Shown piece by piece: positions 16,015 to 24,148 of a stretch of 41,195 nucleotides of DNA. Positions within the stretch are counted from its first letter, which is position 1, and each line of letters starts with the position of its first letter. The stretch comes from Bacteroidaceae bacterium (GTDB taxonomy: Bacteria; Bacteroidota; Bacteroidia; Bacteroidales; Bacteroidaceae): NCBI GenBank assembly GCA_017651245.1, contig JAGCDQ010000044.1:1-41195 (forward strand), written 5' to 3'. Position numbers and translations under genes: made by a program. Under the pieces are notes generated by a model, which did not search any database, was not told the origin of the DNA, and saw nothing but the letters and a program-made list of their open reading frames with translations.

Positions 16015-17253
16015 ATGAAGAAAATACTATTCATATACACCTTGCTTGTCCTGACCCTCTCGGCAAAGGCACAAGATGTGAAGAATCAACTCAACCCCGT
16101 CTATCATGGCGCCAATTCGCTCGCCATCGCTCCTGATGCACGTGCTGGTGGTCTTGGTGACGTCGGTGCTGCTACTGACCCTGATGTCAACTCGCAGTAT
16201 TGGAACCCTGCCAAATACCCGTTCTGCATCAGCCGTTCGGGAATTTCGCTCAACTACACCCCGTGGCTTCGCAAAATCGTCGATGACATTGACCTTGCCA
16301 ACATCACAGGTTACTATCGTCTGGGCGATTACGATGCATTGTCTGGTTCATTGCGCTATTTCTCACTGGGTACTGTTTACGAAAGTATGGAGGCGGACGC
16401 ACAAAGTTTTCGTCCTTATGAAATGGCTGTTGACTTGGCCTACTCACGCATGCTCTCTGAAACATTTTCTGCAGGTGTTGCCCTCCGTTTCATTTACTCT
16501 GATCTCGCATTCAAGGGAGAAGGCTCCGACGAATTGAAACCAGCCTCTGCCTTTGCTGCTGACATTGCTCTTTATCACAACGGATACCTCAATTTAGGCG
16601 GTCATGAGAGCCAACTCGGATGGGGTCTCAATATCTCCAACATCGGTTCCAAACTCTCTTACGACGAAGGCAACACTTCTGAGTTCATCCCCACCAATAT
16701 GCGTCTCGGTACTTCATTGCTTATACCGTTTGACGAATACAACACCCTCACCATAGCAGCCGATGCCAATAAACTGTTGGTACCCACCCGTCCCACTATG
16801 GATCAATACGTGAAGCACATGGTCGATACCGAAGGTGGTGATGCCAAGGACTACGAAAATGACTATGGTGGCTATCGCACTTGGCTCGAAGGAGAAGGAT
16901 ATTACAACATATCTCCTATATCGGGTATTTTTAAGTCTTTCCACGATGCCCCCAACGGTTTCAAGGAAGAATTACAAGAAATCCAGTGGAGTGTAGGTCT
17001 CGAATATGCCTACAACAACCAGTTCTTCCTCCGTGCAGGTTATCACTACGAGCATCCCAACAAAGGTAACCGAAAGTACTACACGGTAGGTGCGGGTTTC
17101 AAGATGAATGTCTTCTCGCTCGATGCGGGCTATGTCATCTCTGCTGCTCCCAGCAACCCACTTGACCAGACCATCCGCTTCTCGCTTGCTTTCGACATGG
17201 ACGGCATCAGCGACCTCTTAGGTAAGAACAGAAGTGGAAGAAGAAGAAGATAG
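16015..17253 (+). CDS. porV: Type IX secretion system outer membrane protein PorV (LptO)
   Basis: PorV is a FadL-like 14-stranded outer-membrane barrel that collects cargo from the SprA/Sov translocon and hands it to PorU. The 412-aa protein has a signal peptide (residues 1-19, ending LSAKA) and the typical mature start with AIAPDARAGGLGDVGAAT and NSQYWNPAKYPF. It ends in a short basic SGRRRR tail. The gene directly follows porU and precedes ispF by 20 bases. The porU-porV gap contains a perfect short hairpin (15971-15985) that could tune expression. Confidence 0.95.
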   Translation: MKKILFIYTLLVLTLSAKAQDVKNQLNPVYHGANSLAIAPDARAGGLGDVGAATDPDVNSQYWNPAKYPFCISRSGISLNYTPWLRKIVDDIDLANITGYYRLGDYDALSGSLRYFSLGTVYESMEADAQSFRPYEMAVDLAYSRMLSETFSAGVALRFIYSDLAFKGEGSDELKPASAFAADIALYHNGYLNLGGHESQLGWGLNISNIGSKLSYDEGNTSEFIPTNMRLGTSLLIPFDEYNTLTIAADANKLLVPTRPTMDQYVKHMVDTEGGDAKDYENDYGGYRTWLEGEGYYNISPISGIFKSFHDAPNGFKEELQEIQWSVGLEYAYNNQFFLRAGYHYEHPNKGNRKYYTVGAGFKMNVFSLDAGYVISAAPSNPLDQTIRFSLAFDMDGISDLLGKNRSGRRRR

Positions 17254-17273
17254 AAGTTAAGAAGATACCCAAC

Positions 17274-17753
17274 ATGATTAGAGTCGGTTTTGGTTACGAT
17301 GTCCATCAACTCACCGAAGGACGTGAGTTATGGCTCGGTGGCATCAAGATAGAACACACCTTGGGTCTGCTCGGTCATTCCGATGCTGACGTACTTATCC
17401 ATGCCATCTGCGATGCTATCCTTGGTGCTGCCAATATGCGCGACATCGGCTACCACTTCCCTCCTCAAAAAGGTAATGAGTTTGAGAACATCGATTCCAA
17501 GATTCTCCTCCGCAAGACAATTGACATCGTAGCCACCAAAGGATACACCGTCAGCAACATTGATGCCACCGTCTGTGCTGAGCGTCCCAAACTCAATCCT
17601 CATATTCCCCAAATGCAACAGACTCTTGCCGAGGTTATGAACATTGATCCAGATTGTGTTTCCATCAAGGCCACCACTTCTGAGAAACTTGGTTTCACTG
17701 GACGTGAAGAAGGCATCAGTGCCTACGCCGTAGTGCTGTTGGAAAAAGATTGA
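17274..17753 (+). CDS. ispF: 2-C-methyl-D-erythritol 2,4-cyclodiphosphate synthase
   Basis: IspF cyclises CDP-ME-2-phosphate to MEcPP in the MEP pathway; the enzyme is a homotrimer with zinc. The 159-aa protein has the signature FGYDVHQL (Asp and His zinc ligands), GLLGHSDADVLIHAICDAILGAANMRDIG and KATTSEKLGFTGREEGI, and matches the usual length. It closes the dxr to ispF series. Gene end and the convergent menA end are separated by 35 bases holding an AGGACA/TGTCCT dyad (17763-17776). Confidence 0.97.
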   Translation: MIRVGFGYDVHQLTEGRELWLGGIKIEHTLGLLGHSDADVLIHAICDAILGAANMRDIGYHFPPQKGNEFENIDSKILLRKTIDIVATKGYTVSNIDATVCAERPKLNPHIPQMQQTLAEVMNIDPDCVSIKATTSEKLGFTGREEGISAYAVVLLEKD

Positions 17754-17788
17754 TGTATCACAAGGACACATGTCCTCCTTTCATCATC

Positions 17789-18748
17789 TCAAAGAAAAAC
17801 ACTGATGGCAAGGAGAACACCGAAAAGGAAAATATTGCGGGCTGTAACGCCAAGCACTTGGTTGAGAGCCTTACCTTCAAATGCCTTCATCTGATGGAAA
17901 GCCTTGATATGAAGAAGAAAATAGATAATAGGCAGCCCCACTTTGATTCCGACAATAAGAATAGACGCTTGAACTTGCATGTTCAGGCAAATGGAAGTGA
18001 TTGCAAGAAGCATAGCGATGACACCCAACCATAAGTAGAGATTAAGACAGATCTTTTCACCCTTCTTTCTACCAAATTCTTCCCCATAACGTTTGATTTG
18101 TGCCTCTATAATGCGCACGACGATGGTGCGTTTACCACTCACCTTATCTTGATGGCGGTCACGGTAATTGTTGACCATGAGAAGATTGTCAGTCGCAAGC
18201 CCCATAGCAAGACTGGCAATCGCCAAAGGAATGCTCCACCCTCCCATCGTTATCACATAATGAGTAAAAATAACAGGAACGAAACCGAAGAAAACCAGTA
18301 CGAGGAAATCGCCCAAGCCAAGATAAGAAAGGTGGGTCGTGTAAAGGAAACAGAAGAGGACACAAAGAACACCAATAACGAGAAGTTCCCACTGCATATG
18401 GGTGAACAAAATCGCGATTCCCACCAGACATGAGAGGGTGGTCATGATGGCAATGCCCCACTGCATTGCACGAGGCGTAATCCAACCCTGAGCACAAGCA
18501 CGTTCTGGACCAAGACGGTCTTCACGGTCAGTGCCTTTTCTAAAATCGAAATAGTCATTGACGAGGTTTGCGTCAATCTGCATGAAAACAGCGAAGAGGA
18601 AACAGAGAACTGCTGAGAACTGAAAGTTGAGAGTAGAAAGTTGAGAGTAGGCAAAGGCTGCTCCGACAAGAACGGGAGCGACGGCTCCTGTAAGGGTCTT
18701 GGGTCGTGCGGCAAGCACCCATGCTTTCAAAGAATTAGTCTTTACCAT
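17789..18748 (-). CDS. menA: 1,4-dihydroxy-2-naphthoate polyprenyltransferase MenA
   Basis: MenA prenylates DHNA in the inner membrane to form demethylmenaquinone for anaerobic respiration. The 319-aa protein is a UbiA-type enzyme with about nine membrane segments. It has the first Asp motif NLVNDYFDFRKGTDRED and the second NNYRDRHQDKVSGKRT. Residues about 34-46 (YSQLSTLNFQFSA), in the first loop, are encoded by a run of five heptanucleotides (18614-18648) that looks like an intergenic repeat captured into the gene. A second heptad run (18750-18784) lies two bases upstream of the ATG. Confidence 0.95.
   Translation of the reverse strand: MVKTNSLKAWVLAARPKTLTGAVAPVLVGAAFAYSQLSTLNFQFSAVLCFLFAVFMQIDANLVNDYFDFRKGTDREDRLGPERACAQGWITPRAMQWGIAIMTTLSCLVGIAILFTHMQWELLVIGVLCVLFCFLYTTHLSYLGLGDFLVLVFFGFVPVIFTHYVITMGGWSIPLAIASLAMGLATDNLLMVNNYRDRHQDKVSGKRTIVVRIIEAQIKRYGEEFGRKKGEKICLNLYLWLGVIAMLLAITSICLNMQVQASILIVGIKVGLPIIYFLLHIKAFHQMKAFEGKALNQVLGVTARNIFLFGVLLAISVFL
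18614..18648. repeat. Five heptads inside menA
   Basis: Five 7-base words read TGAGAAC, TGAAAGT, TGAGAGT, AGAAAGT and TGAGAGT on the plus strand. Bases 18622-18635 are repeated exactly at 18636-18649. The run lies inside the menA coding sequence (antisense here) and encodes a polar stretch in a predicted loop. Confidence 0.85.
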
Positions 18749-18749
18749 A

Positions 18750-18784
18750 TCAGCTCTTACCTCTTACTTCAGACCTCTCACCTT
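18750..18784. repeat. Five heptads before menA
   Basis: Words TCAGCTC, TTACCTC, TTACTTC, AGACCTC and TCACCTT fill the gap between the menA start (18748) and the stop of the MORN-protein gene (18786). In menA sense the run is purine-rich and may double as the ribosome landing region. Confidence 0.7.
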
Positions 18785-18785
18785 T

Positions 18786-19415
18786 TTACTCATCTTCACT
18801 TTTCCAGTATTGAATGGTCAATGTGTTGTTGGTGTAGAACATCGCACCGAATCCCTGGCGGTCGTTGTTCTTGTAGCGACCATAGTAATAATTACCATTA
18901 TTATAATAATAGAGTCCAACACCTTCACGCTTGCCATTGACTGTTTCGCCCACATACTTGTCGCCATTCTGGTACGTGAGGGATTCGAAGCGGTAGGTCT
19001 TCTCGTAGTCGGATGGAAGGGAATACTTGTCACCGTCCTTCATAATGTAGAGTGGATTACCTGTAGTTAGGTCATAAACGATGTAGTGATCGTTACTGCC
19101 AACCTTTGCGATTTGAGTACCCATCTTGATACCAAAAAGAAAATTACCAAGACGATATTGCCCATAAATGACACCATCGTTATCTGTGTAATAGGCACCA
19201 AAGCCGTAGATGTTGCGTTCTTTAGTAATTTGCCCAAAGTACTGCCCAAATGAGGATTTAGCAACTCCACTGGCAAAGTCTTTCACATAATCCACAAACA
19301 CAGCGTCGTACTGACCAGGTATGTTGGGGTACTTCTCCAAACGAGCAAACTGAGCACGAAGCGTAAGGGTGAAAACACATTGCAACAGCAGGAAGATAGA
19401 GAATATTTTTCTCAT
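18786..19415 (-). CDS. Secreted MORN-repeat protein
   Basis: A 209-aa protein with a signal peptide (residues 1-21, ILLLQCVFTLTLRA). Its C-terminal half carries at least two clear MORN-type repeats: YQNGDKYVGETVNGKREGVG and YYNNGNYYYGRYKNNDRQGFG. Weaker copies (GFGAYYTDNDGVIYGQYRLG) are in the N-terminal half. MORN repeats mostly act as structural scaffolds. No catalytic motif is seen. It is upstream of menA on the same strand with a 37-base gap filled by heptads, so the two may be co-transcribed. Location in the periplasm or outer membrane is inferred from the signal peptide. Confidence 0.8.
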   Translation of the reverse strand: MRKIFSIFLLLQCVFTLTLRAQFARLEKYPNIPGQYDAVFVDYVKDFASGVAKSSFGQYFGQITKERNIYGFGAYYTDNDGVIYGQYRLGNFLFGIKMGTQIAKVGSNDHYIVYDLTTGNPLYIMKDGDKYSLPSDYEKTYRFESLTYQNGDKYVGETVNGKREGVGLYYYNNGNYYYGRYKNNDRQGFGAMFYTNNTLTIQYWKSEDE

Positions 19416-19456
19416 GAATCTGAGGTTTTAATGGATTGAGTTTCTGAAAATCGCTG

Positions 19457-19464
19457 CAAAATTA
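19457..19464 (-). promoter_or_regulatory. -7 element for the MORN-protein gene
   Basis: Reads TAATTTTG on the minus strand, about 42 bases before the start at 19415. No good -33 partner is visible. Bases 19465-19565 are AT-rich leader of the divergent outer-membrane gene, with no convincing consensus promoter. Confidence 0.45.
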
Positions 19465-19565
19465 CATATAAAAACTCAATTTTTTAGCATTCCATTAAAC
19501 CTTTTCTTTACTTTATAGTCAATTTGGGTACATTAGCGAAGAAAAATCAATCAAAAAATCACAAT

Positions 19566-22556
19566 ATGAAAAAATCACTCATCGCTTTGTTTCTCACTTT
19601 TGTGGGGCTCAGCGCAATGGCTCAGTCCAAATTTAATGTTTCGGGAACCATTCTCGAAGACGAAACAAACGAAGTTGTTATTTCAGCCACAGTTCGTATC
19701 CTCAACCTACCCGACAGCAGCATGGTAGCTGGTGCCGCAACAGGATTTGATGGTAGTTTCAACATCAAGAACGTCAAGGCTGGTAAGTATGCTCTGAAAA
19801 TCACTTATGTGGGTTTCCAGACAAAAGTGCTTCCATTGGATTTGACCAACAAGAAAGACAAGAATGTCAGTGTTGGTTATCTGCACATCATGCCCGACTC
19901 CAAGCTGATGAAGGACGTAACGGTGACAGCCAATGTTGCAAAAGTACAGGTGAGCGGCGACTCTCTCATCTATAACGCTGACGCCTACCGTGTGCCAGAA
20001 GGTTCCGTACTGGAAGACCTTGTGAAGAAACTGCCAGGTGCACAGGTGGACGAAAATGGTGGCGTGACCATCAATGGTAAGAAGGTGTCCAAGATTCTCG
20101 TTGATGGTAAGGAATTCTTCTTCGATGATGCCAGCATGGCCATGAAGAACATCCCGACCAACATGATTGACAAGCTTAAGGCATACGACCGCAAGAGTGA
20201 TTTCGCTCGTGTGACGGGTATTGATGATGGTGAAGACGAAACCGTGCTCGACCTGACTGTGAAGAAGGGTATGAATAATGGTTGGTTCGGCAACATCGAC
20301 ACAGCTTACGGTACAAAAGACCGTTGGTCTGAGAGATTCACGATCAACCGCTTTATCGACCATAACCAATACACTCTGACTGGTGGCGCCAACAACACGG
20401 GCGGTATGGGCTTCGGTGGTGGCGGTGGCCGTTTCGCCAACATGGGTGGCGGTGGCGGCGGTGGTCTTCGCAACCAGAAGAACATCGGTATCAACTTTGC
20501 CACAGAGGCTAAGAACATTGAATTAGGTGGTAGCGCACGTTACAATTATAATGGTAATGACACGAGAAACTGGTCATCCACTCAAAGCTTCGTAACATCA
20601 CAGGGTGCATTCAGCAACAGTGCCAGCCAGAACAGAAGCAGTGCAAACAACTGGAACGGTCAGTTCCGTATGGAATGGACACCAGACTCAATGACGAACA
20701 TCATCTTCCGTCCATCAGGAACATTCTCAAAGAACAAGGGATACAGCGACAGCGAGTCTGCAAACTTTAGCGATGATCCTAACAAGTTGACCGATGATCC
20801 GTTGACTGATGCCATCAACAATGCTGTGAACGTGGATGGTCTGATGGACATCATTGTCAACACGAATGTGAACCGTTCACAGACATACAGCGAAAACAAG
20901 CGTCTGCAAGGCGAATTGCAAGCAAACCGCCGTTTGAACGACTACGGACGTAACATCACCCTTCGTGCTACAGGTAACTTCGGTAGTTCAGAGAGTAAGC
21001 AACTCTCAGCTGCAAACATCGAATACAAGAAGACTGGTGGTACGACAACCAATAACCGTTACTACACCACTCCTGGTAGAAACAGGTCTATCGGTGCCCA
21101 GTTATCTTATTCAGAGCCTATTGGCAACAGAGCTTATCTGCAATTCTCTTACAGATATGATTACAGCTACAACAGGTCAAATCGTCAGGCGTTTGCAATG
21201 GATCCTGTAGCTTATACAGACTTGGCAAGTTCGTTGAACAATTACCGCTACAACATTGATGGTGCCATTGACTACTTGCTCTCTAAAGAGTACAAGCTGT
21301 ATGGAGAGGATGAAAACGAAGATGCCAAAAAGAACAGCCAGTACTCTGAGTACAAGAACTACAACCAAACCATCAGCCTCAGTTTCCGTAAGATTTCGGA
21401 TTACTTCAACTTCAGTGCTGGTATTGATCTTTTGCCACAAAGAAGTACCCTCGATTATAAATATATGGGCACTAAGTACCCAACCATCACCCGTAACGTG
21501 TTCAACTTCGCACCAAATGTTGATTTCCGCTATAACTTCACACAGCAGACCAACCTGCGTTTGAATTACCGCGCTCGTACTCAACAGCCAAGTATGACGA
21601 ACTTGTTGGACATCACGGATGACTCGAACCCACTGAACATCACGAAGGGTAACCCTGGCTTGAAGCCTTCTATCACCCACAACATCAACCTCAACTTCAA
21701 CACCTTCACGATGGCTCATCAGCAGAGTATCTTTGGTTGGGGTGGTATCAACTTCACCAGAAACAGTACAGCAAACCGTACTAGCTACAATGAGGCAACA
21801 GGTGTGAGAACCACAAAGCCTGAGAACATCAACGGTAACTGGAGTGGAAATATTGGTGGTGGCTACAACACGGCACTTGACAGAAATGCTTACTTCACGA
21901 TGAACACTTTTACAAGTTTCAACTACAATCATCAAGTCAGCTACCTCGACCCACAGCAGTACACTGAGGATAAGTCTAAGACCAACACCATCGGCGTGAA
22001 CGAGAACCTTGGTTTCGACTTCCGCAAGGATTGGTTCGAAATGGGTATCAATGGTAGCTTGAACTACAACAATTCACGCAACTCTGTCTTGACAACTGGT
22101 AACATGGAGACTTGGACTTTCAGTTACGGTGCTGATTTGAACCTTATCTTCAATAACGGCTTGACATTCTCCACAGACATTAGCCAGAGCAGCCGTCGCG
22201 GTTTCTCCTCTGCCAACATGAACACCAACGAATTGCTTTGGAACGCTCAGGCAGGTATGTCTTTCCTCAAGGGTAACGCACTGACCATCACGCTCCAGTG
22301 GAACGATATCCTGAAGAAGCAGAGCAACATCAGCCGTCAAATCTCAGCTTACCAGCAAAGTGACTCGCGTTACAACGCTATCTACTCTTACGGCATGATT
22401 CATGTCATCTACAAACTCAACATCTTCGGCGGTGGAGGCTCACGTGGTGGCTTCGGCGGAGGCATGGGAGGCTTCGGTGGAGGCATGGGAGGCTTCGGTG
22501 GAGGCGGCGGCTTCGGCGGAGGTGGCTTCGGCGGAGGCATGGGAGGCATGAGATAA
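19566..22556 (+). CDS. Outer membrane beta-barrel protein (TonB-dependent receptor-like, OMP_b-brl_3 type)
   Basis: A 996-aa outer-membrane protein. I start at 19566 because MKKSLIALFLTFVGLSAMAQ is a clear signal peptide; the open frame 14 codons upstream has none. Order: CarboxypepD_reg-like domain (about 22-105), plug-like region with VTVTANVAKVQVSGDSLIYNAD and VTINGKKVSKILVDGKEFFFDD (about 115-200), then a large barrel with many Tyr/Asn-rich strands. A Gly-rich patch lies at about residues 275-310. The last barrel strand (HVIYKLNIF) is followed by a 40-residue Gly/Met/Phe tail rather than ending the protein. Substrate unknown. It is paralogous to the protein at 28112-31273, and a strong terminator follows. 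Confidence 0.85.
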   Translation: MKKSLIALFLTFVGLSAMAQSKFNVSGTILEDETNEVVISATVRILNLPDSSMVAGAATGFDGSFNIKNVKAGKYALKITYVGFQTKVLPLDLTNKKDKNVSVGYLHIMPDSKLMKDVTVTANVAKVQVSGDSLIYNADAYRVPEGSVLEDLVKKLPGAQVDENGGVTINGKKVSKILVDGKEFFFDDASMAMKNIPTNMIDKLKAYDRKSDFARVTGIDDGEDETVLDLTVKKGMNNGWFGNIDTAYGTKDRWSERFTINRFIDHNQYTLTGGANNTGGMGFGGGGGRFANMGGGGGGGLRNQKNIGINFATEAKNIELGGSARYNYNGNDTRNWSSTQSFVTSQGAFSNSASQNRSSANNWNGQFRMEWTPDSMTNIIFRPSGTFSKNKGYSDSESANFSDDPNKLTDDPLTDAINNAVNVDGLMDIIVNTNVNRSQTYSENKRLQGELQANRRLNDYGRNITLRATGNFGSSESKQLSAANIEYKKTGGTTTNNRYYTTPGRNRSIGAQLSYSEPIGNRAYLQFSYRYDYSYNRSNRQAFAMDPVAYTDLASSLNNYRYNIDGAIDYLLSKEYKLYGEDENEDAKKNSQYSEYKNYNQTISLSFRKISDYFNFSAGIDLLPQRSTLDYKYMGTKYPTITRNVFNFAPNVDFRYNFTQQTNLRLNYRARTQQPSMTNLLDITDDSNPLNITKGNPGLKPSITHNINLNFNTFTMAHQQSIFGWGGINFTRNSTANRTSYNEATGVRTTKPENINGNWSGNIGGGYNTALDRNAYFTMNTFTSFNYNHQVSYLDPQQYTEDKSKTNTIGVNENLGFDFRKDWFEMGINGSLNYNNSRNSVLTTGNMETWTFSYGADLNLIFNNGLTFSTDISQSSRRGFSSANMNTNELLWNAQAGMSFLKGNALTITLQWNDILKKQSNISRQISAYQQSDSRYNAIYSYGMIHVIYKLNIFGGGGSRGGFGGGMGGFGGGMGGFGGGGGFGGGGFGGGMGGMR

Positions 22557-22626
22557 TCCCAATATACCCCAAGCATACTAAACTTCATTATATTTACACA
22601 TTCTGTTCTCAACAAAAAGAACACAG

Positions 22627-22658
22627 AAAAGGCTCGACCAAATGGTTGAGCCTTTTTA
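22627..22658. terminator. Bidirectional terminator between the barrel gene and rsmD
   Basis: AAAAGGCTC pairs with GAGCCTTTT, extended inward by ACC/GGT past one mismatch, with an AAAT loop. T-runs follow on both strands, suiting the convergent genes on each side. Confidence 0.85.
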
Positions 22659-22682
22659 ATGATGCTATTTTTCTGATTCTAC

Positions 22683-23213
22683 TTATTGAAAGAATGAGAA
22701 GTTCACGCTTCCATAATTACGGTGAGCTATAAAACGGGGATGTTCCGAAAAATCGTAACTGCTACCATGTTCCAAAATCAACACTCCCTCATCTGCCAAC
22801 AAAGGTAAAGCTGCATCAGGAATTTCACTCAAATTCTCCAACGCATAAGGAGGATCGGCAAAGATGATGTCATAGCGTTCCTTACATGTGCGTACATACT
22901 TAAAGACGTCCCCTTTCAGCGGTAACCATTCCTTCACCTGCAGTTCCTTCTGAACACGCGACAAGAACTGCCAGTGCTTGAAATCCTTCTCCACTGACAC
23001 CACTTTGCTACATCCACGCGATGCCAACTCCAATCCTATAGATCCAGTACCAGCAAAAAGGTCAAGAGCTGTAGGTGCCACATCAAAATCAACATACACG
23101 TTCTCCAATATGTTGAAAAGTCCCTCTTTGGCAAAGTCTGTCGTAGGACGTGCCTTAAAGCCCGTAGGTGTGGGAACATGTCGTCCCTTATATTTTCCTC
23201 GGATTATTCTCAT
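22683..23213 (-). CDS. rsmD: 16S rRNA (guanine(966)-N(2))-methyltransferase RsmD
   Basis: RsmD methylates G966 of 16S rRNA in the 30S subunit using SAM. The 176-aa protein starts MRIIRGKYKGRHVPTP, as family members do. It has the SAM-binding LDLFAGTGSIGLELASRG and the catalytic DPPY in DIIFADPPYALEN. It sits downstream of a DUF3822 gene, a conserved Bacteroidetes neighbourhood. The 86-base gap between them contains five heptads (23263-23297). Confidence 0.95.
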   Translation of the reverse strand: MRIIRGKYKGRHVPTPTGFKARPTTDFAKEGLFNILENVYVDFDVAPTALDLFAGTGSIGLELASRGCSKVVSVEKDFKHWQFLSRVQKELQVKEWLPLKGDVFKYVRTCKERYDIIFADPPYALENLSEIPDAALPLLADEGVLILEHGSSYDFSEHPRFIAHRNYGSVNFSFFQ

Positions 23214-23262
23214 ATGGTATAGATTTTTGAGAAAGAACGCATGGTAAACATGTTCACCGAAT

Positions 23263-23297
23263 GGTCTTTAATCTTTAATCGTTATCCATTAACCCTT
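23263..23297. repeat. Five heptads between DUF3822 and rsmD
   Basis: GGTCTTT, AATCTTT, AATCGTT, ATCCATT and AACCCTT run without gaps, ending three bases before the DUF3822 stop codon and about 50 bases upstream of rsmD. Confidence 0.65.
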
Positions 23298-23299
23298 AC

Positions 23300-24112
23300 T
23301 TAAAATCCACAAATGAGCAAAGTCTGCAAGTCGTAAGGAATAAAGTTGTTACCCATTGTCAGACGATCCTTGAAATCCTCACTGCGGTCAATGACCGAAA
23401 CATGCTGGAGAAAATACTTGGTTTTCTCCGACAATTCCACAGCACGTTTCTCCGTATCACCCACCACAAAGAGAGCATCGTCCACTTGATCGAAGCCCAA
23501 TTCTTTCCATACATTCAGCGTGTAGTACTGCATATCAGCAACACTGGTGCAATCGAAATTGTTGACAAAGAGCATTCTCCCCTGTTCGAAAGCATAGATG
23601 GTAATCTCTTTCTCATGTAGATAAACAAACATTTTCTTGCCAGGTCCGAACAGGCTCTTCTCACTAAAAAACTCTATCAACGTGCTGGCAGAAGCATAAA
23701 ATCGGGCACGGGGAAAATCATCAAGCAACAGTTGATAGATGCTACGCTCTAAACCGAACACAATGGCAATACCCGAACGGCGCAACACATTGTAACTAAC
23801 GTGCTGAGGCTTATCCTTTGGAAAGGTGAACTGATACACCGCATGAACGTCTTCCTTCTTAAAAGTGGCAACAGGTACAGTCGTGAAGTGAGGCGTAGTG
23901 ATCAGCACATTCACTCGTTGATAGTTTTGCTGCAGCATTGGCTCATGCATCAATGCATCTTTCAAATTCGCCGTCAACGAGATCGTATGGTTCACATCCC
24001 ACACTTTATACTCGAACGGTTCATTCTGTCCTGGAGCATAGGTACAAAAAGAAAGTCCATTCGAGCAGACTCGAATGGACAAACTTTTATTAGTTATCTG
24101 ATTTTCTGCCAT
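23300..24112 (-). CDS. DUF3822 family protein
   Basis: A 270-aa protein of the Bacteroidetes DUF3822 family. It starts MAENQITNKSLSIRVCSNGLSFC and contains ITTPHFTTVPVATFKKED, IVFGLERSIYQLLLDDFP and MFVYLHEKEITIYAFEQGRMLFVNNFDC. The layout resembles an ASKHA (actin-like ATPase) protein of the PilM/FtsA sort, with two similar halves, but the usual phosphate motifs are not clear. No signal peptide. It is co-oriented with rsmD and with an upstream membrane-anchored protein. Function unknown. Confidence 0.88.
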   Translation of the reverse strand: MAENQITNKSLSIRVCSNGLSFCTYAPGQNEPFEYKVWDVNHTISLTANLKDALMHEPMLQQNYQRVNVLITTPHFTTVPVATFKKEDVHAVYQFTFPKDKPQHVSYNVLRRSGIAIVFGLERSIYQLLLDDFPRARFYASASTLIEFFSEKSLFGPGKKMFVYLHEKEITIYAFEQGRMLFVNNFDCTSVADMQYYTLNVWKELGFDQVDDALFVVGDTEKRAVELSEKTKYFLQHVSVIDRSEDFKDRLTMGNNFIPYDLQTLLICGF

Positions 24113-24114
24113 TA

Positions 24115-24148
24115 ATTGTCAACTGTCAATTTCAACTGTCAACTAAAT
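24115..24148. repeat. Heptad run before DUF3822
   Basis: ATTGTCA, ACTGTCA, ATTTCA (six bases), ACTGTCA and ACTAAAT fill the whole gap between the DUF3822 start (24112) and the stop of the upstream gene (24148-24150). Confidence 0.75.

Noticed and set aside
17763-17776. AGGACA/TGTCCT dyad as an ispF/menA terminator
   Set aside because: The stem is only six base pairs with a two-base loop and no T tract, too short for a confident terminator.
22427-22553. Tandem DNA repeat as a mobile or CRISPR-like element
   Set aside because: The repeat encodes the Gly-rich tail in frame with the barrel protein and is best seen as a coding low-complexity tract.
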